A stretch of DNA of 64,000 bases from contig NZ_JAUSXQ010000001.1 of the NCBI RefSeq assembly GCF_030816115.1, forward strand, positions 1,488,001-1,552,000. Reading direction: 5' to 3'. Positions 1-7,980 of the stretch are shown piece after piece. Below the pieces are notes generated by a model. That model was not told the DNA's origin. It saw only the letters and a list, made by a program, of their open reading frames with translations, and did not search any database. Position numbers and translations under genes: made by a program. Numbering within the stretch: position 1 is the stretch's first letter; each line of letters begins with the position of its first letter. The DNA comes from Chryseobacterium sp. W4I1. Lineage in GTDB: Bacteria; Bacteroidota; Bacteroidia; Flavobacteriales; Weeksellaceae.

Positions 1-466
1 AATGAATGCCGGGAAAAAGAAGCTGATAAGGCATTGCAAAACGTAAAGCATCTGCTAGCTGTTCACCATCTTCCAAAAGCTCTTCTACACCTTTAATGAA
101 AATTTCACGGTATTTTTCGCTCCTGTGCTTCAGTATGATTTTCGGTTTTATTTCCCGCCACTTATTCTGAACTTCAGTCAGGTTGATAATTTTTCCCAGC
201 TGTCCGTTTTCATCCAGGGTGCATACTATTTTTTCCCTAAGCTCATGCAGGTCTCCCACCCATTTGTACATGCCGTCTTTATTGGATTGTTTGTAGAAAG
301 GCATTTCAACGGTAAAAACAGGTTTTTCATTTTGAATGGAACTTAGTGTTACCTTGAGCTCGGATTCTATATAGTTTTCATTCCGGAGACCCTGAAATTG
401 ATACCTTTCTTCTCTGAGAAAGATATATTTCCGGTATTCGCCCTGATTTTCTATATTCACCTGCAT
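1..466 (-). CDS. Hypothetical protein downstream of VgrG (partial, C-terminus off the window)
   Basis: An open frame starts with ATG two bases after the vgrG stop codon and runs unbroken for about 155 codons off the left edge, so the C-terminus is missing. The protein starts MQVNIENQGEYRKY, is rich in charged residues and has no signal peptide or membrane segment. I do not recognise a domain. The 2-nt spacing to vgrG argues for translation coupling, and in type VI secretion loci this position is usually taken by an adaptor, effector or immunity protein. That role is inferred from context only. Confidence 0.65.
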   Translation of the reverse strand, partial: MQVNIENQGEYRKYIFLREERYQFQGLRNENYIESELKVTLSSIQNEKPVFTVEMPFYKQSNKDGMYKWVGDLHELREKIVCTLDENGQLGKIINLTEVQNKWREIKPKIILKHRSEKYREIFIKGVEELLEDGEQLADALRFAMPYQLLFPGIH

Positions 467-468
467 GA

Positions 469-2658
469 TTATCCTTTATTGATTTCCACATCAGCCCCTT
501 TGATATTGGTAGGTCCTGAGGATGACATATTAATTTTTGCTGCATTGGAATTGATATCAGCGTCAATTTTAATTCCGGGATTTGCAGAGGCTTTTCCAAG
601 CTCTGTTGTCGTTTTTCCTATTACTTTTACATTGAGTCCTTCTATGGTAATGTCTCCGCCTGTGGTCATGGTAATGGAACTGCTTCCTGTTTTAATGGTG
701 ATATTGGTATCGCATTCCAATGTTATACTTCCTGCATTATCCATTTTAAGCATAGAATTGGCTCCTCCGCCTTCTTTACCTCCAACATTGATAGCACTGA
801 CACTTCCTACATTGACGGTATTATTATTTCCTACGGTGACTGTTTTGTTATTATTTGCATTGGTTGTTGCATTTCCTGCACCGTCAAATTTCATATTGGC
901 TCCTCCCTGATCGGTTAAGAAAACAGAGCCTTCGCCATCGTTGAGTTCCAGTTTATTGCCGCTTCTGCTGCTCAGGCTTTTGATGTTATTTCCGGTTCCG
1001 CCACCGCCGCCAACTCCTCCATGGAACATACCTCCCATGACAAAAGGACGATCGGGATGTTGGTGAACGAAATTAACGATCACCTGATCTCCAACTTCTG
1101 GAATTGCCATGAATCCACGGTTTTTACTGACTTTATCACTGTTTCCGGCATCCGGTGTCATCACGCGGATAAATTCTGAAGTATCCTGTCCGTTTTGCCA
1201 GTCAAACTGGACCCGAACACGACCTTGGTTCAACGGATCTGTATTTGAAATTACTTTGGCGAACTGGGGATCAGCTTTTGGCATTTCAAATTCCGGCCGG
1301 GGAATAAATCCGGTATCTGCTGCGATAGCCTCGAAGTTTCCGGTGTAGTAACCTCTTGCATCTACTTCGTGACTGACCTCAGTGATCATCAGTTTGGTAA
1401 AATAAGCAGTCTGATTGGTTTCAGATTTTCGCATTTCTACATCTGCAGTACATCCTGGATATAGGAAGGGGACGCTTGTGGTTCCTGAAGTAACAAAAAC
1501 ATCTACTGCTTTGCTTCCTGCCGTACCTTTCTGTGAAGCATCAATATCCATAAATGTAGATGCTTTGATCGGAGCAACTCTCAAGGAAGGTGTGGTGAAA
1601 GTTTTTTGGGATATTTCGTACGCCCTTTTGGCAATATCTGACTGGTGGTTTATTTTTGAAGTCCCCGTGGTAAGCTTTTCATTCTTGCTGCTGTTGTAGC
1701 CATAAAAAGTTGGATTCACGTGCTGGGCTCTCATTTTGATCTTAATATCATGTACACTGCTGCCATAGACGAGCTGCACGGGCTTTTCCTGTGGTGGCAG
1801 CTTTCCGAAATGAAGAACTTCGCCATCATAATAAAACTGCTCCCCGTAAGCTTCTGCTATCCTTGAAAGATAGTTGAAATGGGTTTCCTCATATTGAGAG
1901 CTGTAAGAAACATTTCCATGCTGGGAATCTACTCTGAAATCAAATTTATTGGAACCCAAACCTTCCTTGATCACCCAATCTGCAATACTGTTCAGGCTGA
2001 TTTCCTGGGCACCGCCAAAACTCTGAATATGTGGTGCCGCATCCAAAAGAACGGTAGGACTGCATCCGGTAAGGACAATATTCCCAAGACTGCCTTTATC
2101 CTGGCTGAAACCTACTTCGGTAATGACGCCTACAAAGTTACGTTCGGGACTTTCTTCTACATCTTTATACTTAAATACTACTGTGATTCTTTTCCCCAGG
2201 AAATTTTGTGCCTGTTCCAGATTGTGGTTTTCAGCTTCTCCCAAAGTATCATGAGCAAGTGTGAGGTCAAATTGATGATGCTTAACGGCACTCTGAGTGA
2301 GTTTAAAATGCTTGAAATGTTTTACAATTTTCCCTTCAATAATGATTTCGAGTTTCACGACACGGTTGATCCCCAGAAGTTCACTTTTGGGAATGGAGCC
2401 GGCATTGTGAATTTTGGAAGTGGGCTGCTCTGTCCAGATTTTATTTTCAGAGATCAGAGGAGTATTGGGCAGGGAAACTTTGTTCATGAAACTGCCGGTA
2501 TAGGAGAGTGCCTGTCCGGCTGTCTGTACTGATTTTTTTATTTTGTCAGTTTTCTTTACAACTTCTTTAGCAGCATTCAAATCTGCCGGATCTATGCTTT
2601 TCAGATCTTTTTTAGATTTTGAGATCTGATTTTTTTGAGATTTACTGTCCTGAAACAT
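469..2658 (-). CDS. vgrG: Type VI secretion system spike protein VgrG (TssI)
   Basis: VgrG trimers form the tip of the type VI secretion needle and carry effectors. This 729-residue protein has a lysine-rich N-terminal extension of about 70 residues, then a gp27-like baseplate hub region (roughly 95-430) and a gp5-type OB-fold (about 470-560, around NQGRVRVQFDW and GDQVIVNFVHQHPDRP). A glycine-rich linker follows, then a repetitive Asn/Thr/Gly beta-helix needle ending at TNIKGADVEINKG. The length fits Bacteroidota VgrG. No toxin domain is fused at the C-terminus, so cargo is probably encoded separately, perhaps by the gene that follows after 2 nt. No other T6SS component lies in the window. 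Confidence 0.93.
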   Translation of the reverse strand: MFQDSKSQKNQISKSKKDLKSIDPADLNAAKEVVKKTDKIKKSVQTAGQALSYTGSFMNKVSLPNTPLISENKIWTEQPTSKIHNAGSIPKSELLGINRVVKLEIIIEGKIVKHFKHFKLTQSAVKHHQFDLTLAHDTLGEAENHNLEQAQNFLGKRITVVFKYKDVEESPERNFVGVITEVGFSQDKGSLGNIVLTGCSPTVLLDAAPHIQSFGGAQEISLNSIADWVIKEGLGSNKFDFRVDSQHGNVSYSSQYEETHFNYLSRIAEAYGEQFYYDGEVLHFGKLPPQEKPVQLVYGSSVHDIKIKMRAQHVNPTFYGYNSSKNEKLTTGTSKINHQSDIAKRAYEISQKTFTTPSLRVAPIKASTFMDIDASQKGTAGSKAVDVFVTSGTTSVPFLYPGCTADVEMRKSETNQTAYFTKLMITEVSHEVDARGYYTGNFEAIAADTGFIPRPEFEMPKADPQFAKVISNTDPLNQGRVRVQFDWQNGQDTSEFIRVMTPDAGNSDKVSKNRGFMAIPEVGDQVIVNFVHQHPDRPFVMGGMFHGGVGGGGGTGNNIKSLSSRSGNKLELNDGEGSVFLTDQGGANMKFDGAGNATTNANNNKTVTVGNNNTVNVGSVSAINVGGKEGGGANSMLKMDNAGSITLECDTNITIKTGSSSITMTTGGDITIEGLNVKVIGKTTTELGKASANPGIKIDADINSNAAKINMSSSGPTNIKGADVEINKG

Positions 2659-2914
2659 ATCATATTTTTTCTGGTTAGTGTATATAAGCAGCCTACCGGG
2701 CAGTGCTGCATTATGGGTATTCTGTCACTCACTGCAGATAAATACTGTAAGAACCATGTCAACAGAATAGTATCTTTGTGAGGAATTTATCGTTCTGTTT
2801 TCACTTGATGATTGGAATAAATCCCTTTATAATATTATGCTTTAAAATATAATTAATATTTAGTTTAATGAATTTAATATTCTGAATTACAGTTTTGTAA
2901 TGCTATTATTGAAA

Positions 2915-3016
2915 TCACGTCCACGTGAAACAAATATAAGAAGCAAAGTCATAATGAGGAAAAATATAAAAGGCTATTTTTCTTTTTGTCGTAGTTCTAC
3001 TACTAACAGTTGTTAG
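2915..3016 (-). promoter_or_regulatory. Putative vgrG promoter with two short palindromes
   Basis: The 570-base gap before the next gene holds no convincing coding sequence. Read on the minus strand, TATATTTG at 2938-2931 matches the Bacteroidota -7 element TAnnTTTG and would give vgrG a leader of about 265 nt. Right at the predicted start is a perfect palindrome TCACGT-CC-ACGTGA (2915-2928). A second, CTAACA-GT-TGTTAG, lies at 3003-3016, upstream. The arrangement suggests repressor or activator sites, but no cognate regulator is identified. Confidence 0.4.
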
Positions 3017-3159
3017 GTTCAAAATGAGACAAAAAAACCAATGTACGGATACATGATTGTACGGAATAAAGTACCCATTAAATAATCTGAAAATAATAGA
3101 TACTGTTTTGAGTTTTTAAGAATGTGCACAATGAAAATTGCGGACAGTATAAATTGATT

Positions 3160-3167
3160 TAATTTTG
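3160..3167 (+). promoter_or_regulatory. Bacteroidota -7 element upstream of the Rossmann-fold gene
   Basis: TAATTTTG fits TAnnTTTG and lies 63 nt before the ATG at 3230. The -33 element is weak. Confidence 0.4.
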
Positions 3168-3229
3168 CAATGTTTCTGCTTATTAAAAAGAATAAGATTT
3201 AAATCCTTAATGCATACACTTGAAAATTT

Positions 3230-3988
3230 ATGAAGAAAATAGGAATTGTAGGCTTCGGCTGGCTGGGATCAAGGATTGCCGATTCAATGTCCGGACAGTA
3301 TCAACTATATGTTACCACTACTACAAAAAGCAAAGCTGATGAGTTGTCTTTTAAAGGATTTAGCGCTTCTGTCGCCAGCTTCCCGGATTTTCAACTGGAA
3401 GAAAAAATCATACAATGGGAAGCAATCGAAAATATGGATGTCCTGATCATCACGATTCCCCTTTCCGGGAAAAGTTGCTGTGCCAGTTCGTTATATAACA
3501 GGATTCAGCATTTATTTTCATTTATTGGTGATTTTAAAGGACAGATGTTTGTGATGAGTTCTACCGGTGTCTATCCGGATATTCCTGGTGAATATACAGA
3601 AGAAAGTCTTTCTACAGATCATGTTCAGGGAGAGCGAATGATCAAAATTAAATATCCACAGGTAAATATTTTAAGGCTGTCAGGACTTATGGGAGATAAC
3701 AGGCTCCTTAAAAATTATAATGTTTCAAATTTAGAAGCTCCGGTGAATCATATTCACTATAAAGATATTTCCTGCGTGATTGAAAAGATGATCGAAGAAG
3801 GTTCATCTGGGAAACTGTATAATGTAACAGCACCTCAACATCCGTCAAAGGGCCAGGTAATCAATGCCCAGAAAGATCTGCCATCTCCTGAGGAAACAGT
3901 AGGTGAGGGAAAAATAATAAACCCTTCAAAATTAATTTCAGAACTGGATTTTGTATTTAAACATCCGGATCCCAGAGCATTTCACTGA
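3230..3988 (+). CDS. NAD(P)-binding Rossmann-fold protein (SDR/epimerase-like)
   Basis: The 252-residue protein begins with a dinucleotide-binding motif, IGIVGFGWLGSRIA (residues 4-17, GxGxxG type), followed by a short Rossmann domain. The segment MSSTGVYPD near residue 105 resembles the catalytic or substrate strand of extended short-chain dehydrogenases of the YeeZ type. There is no signal peptide, so it should be cytosolic. The substrate is unknown. It is a single gene between a long intergenic region and a convergent nucleoside phosphorylase, with its own promoter-like element 63 nt upstream. Confidence 0.7.
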   Translation: MKKIGIVGFGWLGSRIADSMSGQYQLYVTTTTKSKADELSFKGFSASVASFPDFQLEEKIIQWEAIENMDVLIITIPLSGKSCCASSLYNRIQHLFSFIGDFKGQMFVMSSTGVYPDIPGEYTEESLSTDHVQGERMIKIKYPQVNILRLSGLMGDNRLLKNYNVSNLEAPVNHIHYKDISCVIEKMIEEGSSGKLYNVTAPQHPSKGQVINAQKDLPSPEETVGEGKIINPSKLISELDFVFKHPDPRAFH

Positions 3989-4022
3989 TCTTTTTATTTG
4001 ATAAAAATCTCAACACAAAATA

Positions 4023-4100
4023 AATCTGCGTAATCTGATCAGTCTTTGGGTATAAATAAAAAATATTTTCCCGCAGATTTTAACAGATTACGCAGATATT
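4023..4100. repeat. Intergenic imperfect inverted repeat, family A (GCAGATT type)
   Basis: AATCTGCGTAATCTG at 4023-4037 is the reverse complement of CAGATTACGCAGAT at 4084-4097 except at the last base. The right half starts TTTTCCCGCAGATT at 4066. Related units occur at 54196-54279 in this window, so this is a dispersed family. It lies between convergent genes and could also end transcription. Confidence 0.75.
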
Positions 4101-4161
4101 AGTATTGTATTTTAATGTAGCCGAAAAGGCTTAAACTTAAAATTGTAAGGCTCTGAATATT

Positions 4162-5016
4162 TTATTTAATAATTCTGTCCAGTACCCAATCGATAAGGTT
4201 TTTCTCGGAAGCATAATGGTCTGCAGAGAATTCTCCACGTCTTCTGTTCGCAATAACGTTATTTACAGTGATGGCTTTGTGGCCTAATAATTTTGAAAGG
4301 GCGTAAATCGCTGAGGTTTCCATTTCAAAGTTTGTTACTCCAAGATCATTCAATGTCTCCAGGAATTGATCGTCAATTACTTTCAAACGCAGCTGTCTTC
4401 CTTGTGGAGCATAGAACCCCGGGAATGTGGCTGTATTTCCGTGGTATTTGGCATCTTTATAATAATCTCCCATTTCTTCTGCCCAGTCTGAAAAATATAA
4501 CATTGGTTTGATCTTTTCATAAGGGAATTTCTCCATGAAGTTTTTAGAAAATTCGTTTTCAAAGCTGTAATCCTGATAGAAATGCATCAATCCGTCCAGA
4601 CCTACAACATTCTGGGTTACCAGCATGTTATCTACCTGTACATCAGGGTTTACACTTCCGCAGGTTCCCATACGGAAAAGTTCAAGGGCTTTGTGTTCCG
4701 TTTTAAATTCCTTGTTTTGAAGATCAATATTTACCAAAGCATCAAGCTCATTCATCACGATATCGATGTTCTCTGTACCAATACCTGTAGACATTACGGT
4801 AATTCTTTCTCCACGTAAAGTTCCGGTGTGGGTGTAGAACTCTCTCTTATTTTTTTTGATCTCTACTTTGTCAAAATATTTTGAAACTTTTGCCACTCTG
4901 TCCGGATCTCCCACAAGGATAATCTTATCAGCAATATCTTCAGGCAGAAGATTTAAGTGGTATACACTTCCGTCATCATTCAGCACCAGCTCTGAGGCAG
5001 CAAGTTTATTTAGCAT
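4162..5016 (-). CDS. Nucleoside phosphorylase (uridine/purine phosphorylase family)
   Basis: This enzyme family splits nucleosides with phosphate to give a base and ribose-1-phosphate in the salvage pathway. The 284-residue protein has the family N-terminus with a phosphate-binding GDPDRVAKVSKYFD stretch (about 37-50), the strand MSTGIGTENIDI (about 75-86) and the nucleoside-site signature FEMETSAIYALSKLLGH (about 230-246). The length is slightly above E. coli Udp (253), as is common in Bacteroidota. The start gives the expected short N-terminal tail. It is the second gene of a likely two-gene operon with the secreted protein 20 nt upstream. Base specificity cannot be read from the sequence. 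Confidence 0.88.
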   Translation of the reverse strand: MLNKLAASELVLNDDGSVYHLNLLPEDIADKIILVGDPDRVAKVSKYFDKVEIKKNKREFYTHTGTLRGERITVMSTGIGTENIDIVMNELDALVNIDLQNKEFKTEHKALELFRMGTCGSVNPDVQVDNMLVTQNVVGLDGLMHFYQDYSFENEFSKNFMEKFPYEKIKPMLYFSDWAEEMGDYYKDAKYHGNTATFPGFYAPQGRQLRLKVIDDQFLETLNDLGVTNFEMETSAIYALSKLLGHKAITVNNVIANRRRGEFSADHYASEKNLIDWVLDRIIK

Positions 5017-5036
5017 AATTTATATTTTTTGTTTTT

Positions 5037-5489
5037 TTAATTAATGAAAATAGCTTCTTTATAAGGCGATCCGGCAAGATCATAGATTGTATCATACTCT
5101 TCTACAATTCTTTTTTGTCCCTGGAACATTTCGTAGACCGTGATGATCGTTTTTTCGAAATTTTTCGGATCTTTTCGTTGGGTGGTAATTTCGTAGAACT
5201 TATCTCCTTTTTTCAGCACAGAAACCATTTCTTCTTTAGTCGAATTATTGGAATCCATCATGCCTGGAAAATCCATGACAACGTCCTTTAGATCTGTATA
5301 ATTTTTGTAAGGTTTTATAACTCCGTTTGAGTAAACATACACATTCGGTACCTGTTTGTTTTCTTCCAGGCGTACCAGGTAGTAGTCATTACCTTTTTTT
5401 TCTGCATAAACGGCCATCTCTTTCTTCTGCGAAAATGCATACATGGAAAGAAAAACCGCTGCAAAAGCGAATAGTACTTTTGTTTTCAT
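5037..5489 (-). CDS. Small secreted/periplasmic protein of unknown function
   Basis: The 150-residue protein starts with a clear signal peptide (MKTKVLFAFAAVFLSMYAFS, then QKK). The mature part is a charged, beta-rich domain without cysteines. I do not recognise a family. It sits 20 nt upstream of the nucleoside phosphorylase on the same strand, so the two are probably co-transcribed. A functional link with nucleoside salvage is not evident. Confidence 0.65.
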   Translation of the reverse strand: MKTKVLFAFAAVFLSMYAFSQKKEMAVYAEKKGNDYYLVRLEENKQVPNVYVYSNGVIKPYKNYTDLKDVVMDFPGMMDSNNSTKEEMVSVLKKGDKFYEITTQRKDPKNFEKTIITVYEMFQGQKRIVEEYDTIYDLAGSPYKEAIFIN

Positions 5490-5774
5490 AGTTATATTTT
5501 GTTTTAATGTGTTGTAAATTGATGTTAAAAAAATCCTCTCCCAATATCTTTCGTCATCATTTTTTTAAGCGGCTCATAGAAAGTCCACCGTTCTTAAGTA
5601 TAATGAATTTGATTTCGGGGTTTAAAATTAATAAAAATATTTCTATAAGAAACTGCTGTTTATAGATTTTTACTCTTTTAAAGTAGCCTTGTTAAATTTG
5701 AATTTGCGTTAAAACTAATGCTCCAAACTAATTACTGTGTCAAAACGTAAACATTTTTTAATCTGCCGTTAAAC

Positions 5775-5802
5775 TTGTGATAACATCAGAAAGGTAGTTT
5801 TG
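5775..5802 (+). promoter_or_regulatory. Promoter of the cytochrome-c peroxidase gene
   Basis: A -7 element TAGTTTTG (5795-5802) is preceded by TTG at 5775-5777 with 17 bases between them, close to the Bacteroidota consensus. The ATG follows at 5816, giving a very short leader. The rest of the 326-base gap back to 5489 is AT-rich with no other recognisable feature. Confidence 0.6.
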
Positions 5803-5815
5803 CCGCTAAAAATTC

Positions 5816-7646
5816 ATGAGATTATATCCGCTGCTTGCTGTGATTGTTTTGATAGGTTTTGCTGTCATGTCCTTTAATCCTGTTTATAAAGGAAAGGAAA
5901 ACGAAAATACCTTCGTCAATAAAGCCCTGTCAGATTTTAAAAACAGGCTTGAACGGCTAAAGTCAGATGTATATAAATTCTCAGAGGACCAGATTACCGT
6001 TGAAGAACTTCAAAATTCGTTGAGTGATACCAGAAAATCTTTTAAAGAAATAGAATTCTATATTGCTTACCATTACCCGGAATTCACAAAAACACACCTT
6101 AATGCCGCTCCGCTGTTTCATATAGAAGCGGCAGGTACGTCAGCCTATACATTGCCTCCTGAAGGACTTCAGGTTCTGGATGAGCTTATTTTTTCCGATG
6201 AAGCAGGTAAAGAGAAAGAAAAGATCAAAACGATTACAGATTTTTTGTATAATTCCTATTCAAGTTTTTATCTGAGCACAGTGAAGAACGGCTTAAGCAG
6301 GGGAAATAACAAAACGCTTCCATTAAGAATAGAATTGATCAGAATTTATACTCTTGGAGTAACAGGTTTTGATACACCAGGTTCCCTGAACATCTCTGAA
6401 GAAGCCAGCCATGCCCTTACCGGAATTAAAAAATACATCAACGATGATGCTTATTTTAAAAACTACAACGTTCAAAAAGCCAATCAAGTTCTTACTGAAG
6501 GGATCAATTATCTTTCCAAAAAATAAAGATTTTGAAACTTTTGACAGAATCGAATTTTATAAAAAATATATTCAGCCTCTTTATGAAGAGTTTGGAAAGT
6601 GGGACGGCAGCCCGGATGATCTTAAAGAGTTCTCCGGCTGGAATGTTGGGAATAAAAACTTTTTTAGCAGTGATTTTCTGGATCCCTATTTCTATACACT
6701 TTTAAAATCATCTGAAGATAACTCTGATCTCCGAAGCCTTGGGAAATCTATTTTCTATGACCAGAATTTAAGCCAGAACGGTAAAATGAGCTGTGCTGCC
6801 TGCCATCTTCAGGAAAATGCTTTTACAGATCTCAAAATAAAATCCCAGAGCAATGTGGAAGGAAAGACTGTTTTAAGAAATTCTCCATCCTTGTATAACG
6901 CCGTTTTTGCGAAAAGATTTTTTTACGACCTACGTGCATTTTATCTGGAACAGCAGGCAGAACACGTGATCTACAACGATGATGAGTTTAATACCAGCTA
7001 TGAAGACATCATCAAAAAATTAAAAACAAAACCTGAATATAAAAAAGCTTTCCGTACCGCTTTCAAAGACGGTAAAATAAACAAAGAAAATTTTTCCAAG
7101 GCTTTAAGTTCTTATGTGGCATCTCTGTATTCTTTTGATAGTGATTTCGACCGTTTTATGAGAAATGAAAAAGACGTTTCTGATGATATAAAAAAAGGAT
7201 ACAATCTGTTTATGGGTAAGGCCAGTTGTGCCACATGCCATTTTGCACCTCATTTTTCAGGGTTGGTGCCTCCTTTTTTTAATGAAAATGAATCTGAGGT
7301 ATTGGGAGTAACCTCAAAACCTGTTAATGATCTTCCTGTTGAACTGGATACTGATCTGGGAAGAGGAAACAGTCCCGTGAAAAAAGAAAAATCCTGGATC
7401 TACGATTATTCTTTCAAAACCGTTACGGTAAGAAATATTGCCCTTACCAAACCGTATTTTCATAACGGTGCTTTCAATACCCTGGAAGAAGTGCTGGATT
7501 TCTATAATGAAGGCGGAGGAGAAGGTCTCGGACTGAAAATGAAAAACCAAACACTTCCACCGGACAAACTGGATCTTACTAAAACAGAGATCAGTCAGAT
7601 TATTGCTTTCCTAAATTCATTGACGGATGTGAGTAAGGCGAAGTGA
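5816..7646 (+). pseudogene. Di-haem cytochrome-c peroxidase (MauG/CCP family), frameshifted
   Basis: Periplasmic CCPs reduce hydrogen peroxide with electrons from cytochrome c. One frame runs from the ATG to a TAA at 6524-6526. It holds an N-terminal membrane anchor or signal (LLAVIVLIGFAVMSF) and a helical domain. The rest of the protein continues in the next frame to 7646 and holds both haem sites, CAACH (about 6790) and CATCH (about 7220). Together they give one protein of about 608 residues. The break falls in a run of six A at about 6517: with five A the reading is continuous (SKNKDFETF). This could be a sequencing error, a real mutation or, less likely, frameshifting on the A run. The PhoX-like T9SS gene follows downstream. 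Confidence 0.85.
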
Positions 7647-7652
7647 GTTTTA

Positions 7653-7823
7653 GGGTTGGAGAGTATTAGAGTATTAGCGTATTAGGGTATTAGAGTTTGA
7701 AAATAATAGTCGTTAATTTTATTATTGATATAGTTGGTTATTTTGCTTCTAGCTTCAAATTTTCACTAATCAAAGGTTAATACTGATTGATTATCACGCT
7801 ACAACCCTAAAACTCTCCAACCC
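7653..7823. repeat. Intergenic inverted repeat with octamer tandem, family B
   Basis: This fills most of the 334-base gap between the peroxidase and the PhoX-like gene. GGGTTGGAGAGTATTAG at 7653-7669 pairs with CTAAAACTCTCCAACCC at 7807-7823 (16 of 17 bases). Next to the left arm is a short tandem of about four 8-bp units of the form (a/c/g)GTATTAG at about 7662-7693. A similar element is at 35799-36030. Confidence 0.7.
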
Positions 7824-7948
7824 AAATACCTTCGACTCAAAGTATCATTTAACAATTATTTAATTCCCTTAACATTGGGTTCCGAATTAATTAATATTTC
7901 TTAATCGATATTTAAAGTCCTATTAACAGAGGTTCTGCATCAAAAAAA

Positions 7949-7956
7949 TAGTTTTG
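7949..7956 (+). promoter_or_regulatory. -7 element of the PhoX-like gene
   Basis: TAGTTTTG matches TAnnTTTG exactly and lies 25 nt before the ATG at 7981. Confidence 0.55.
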
Positions 7957-7980
7957 CAAGGTCTAATAAATCAATAAAAA

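Noticed and set aside
5522..5668. A 48-codon frame starting MLKKSSPNIF in the gap before the peroxidase gene
   Set aside because: No leader pattern, terminator, promoter or protein-like composition; probably chance.
7662..7693. Octamer tandem as a CRISPR or VNTR array
   Set aside because: Only about four imperfect 8-bp units with no spacers; treated as part of a dispersed repeat.
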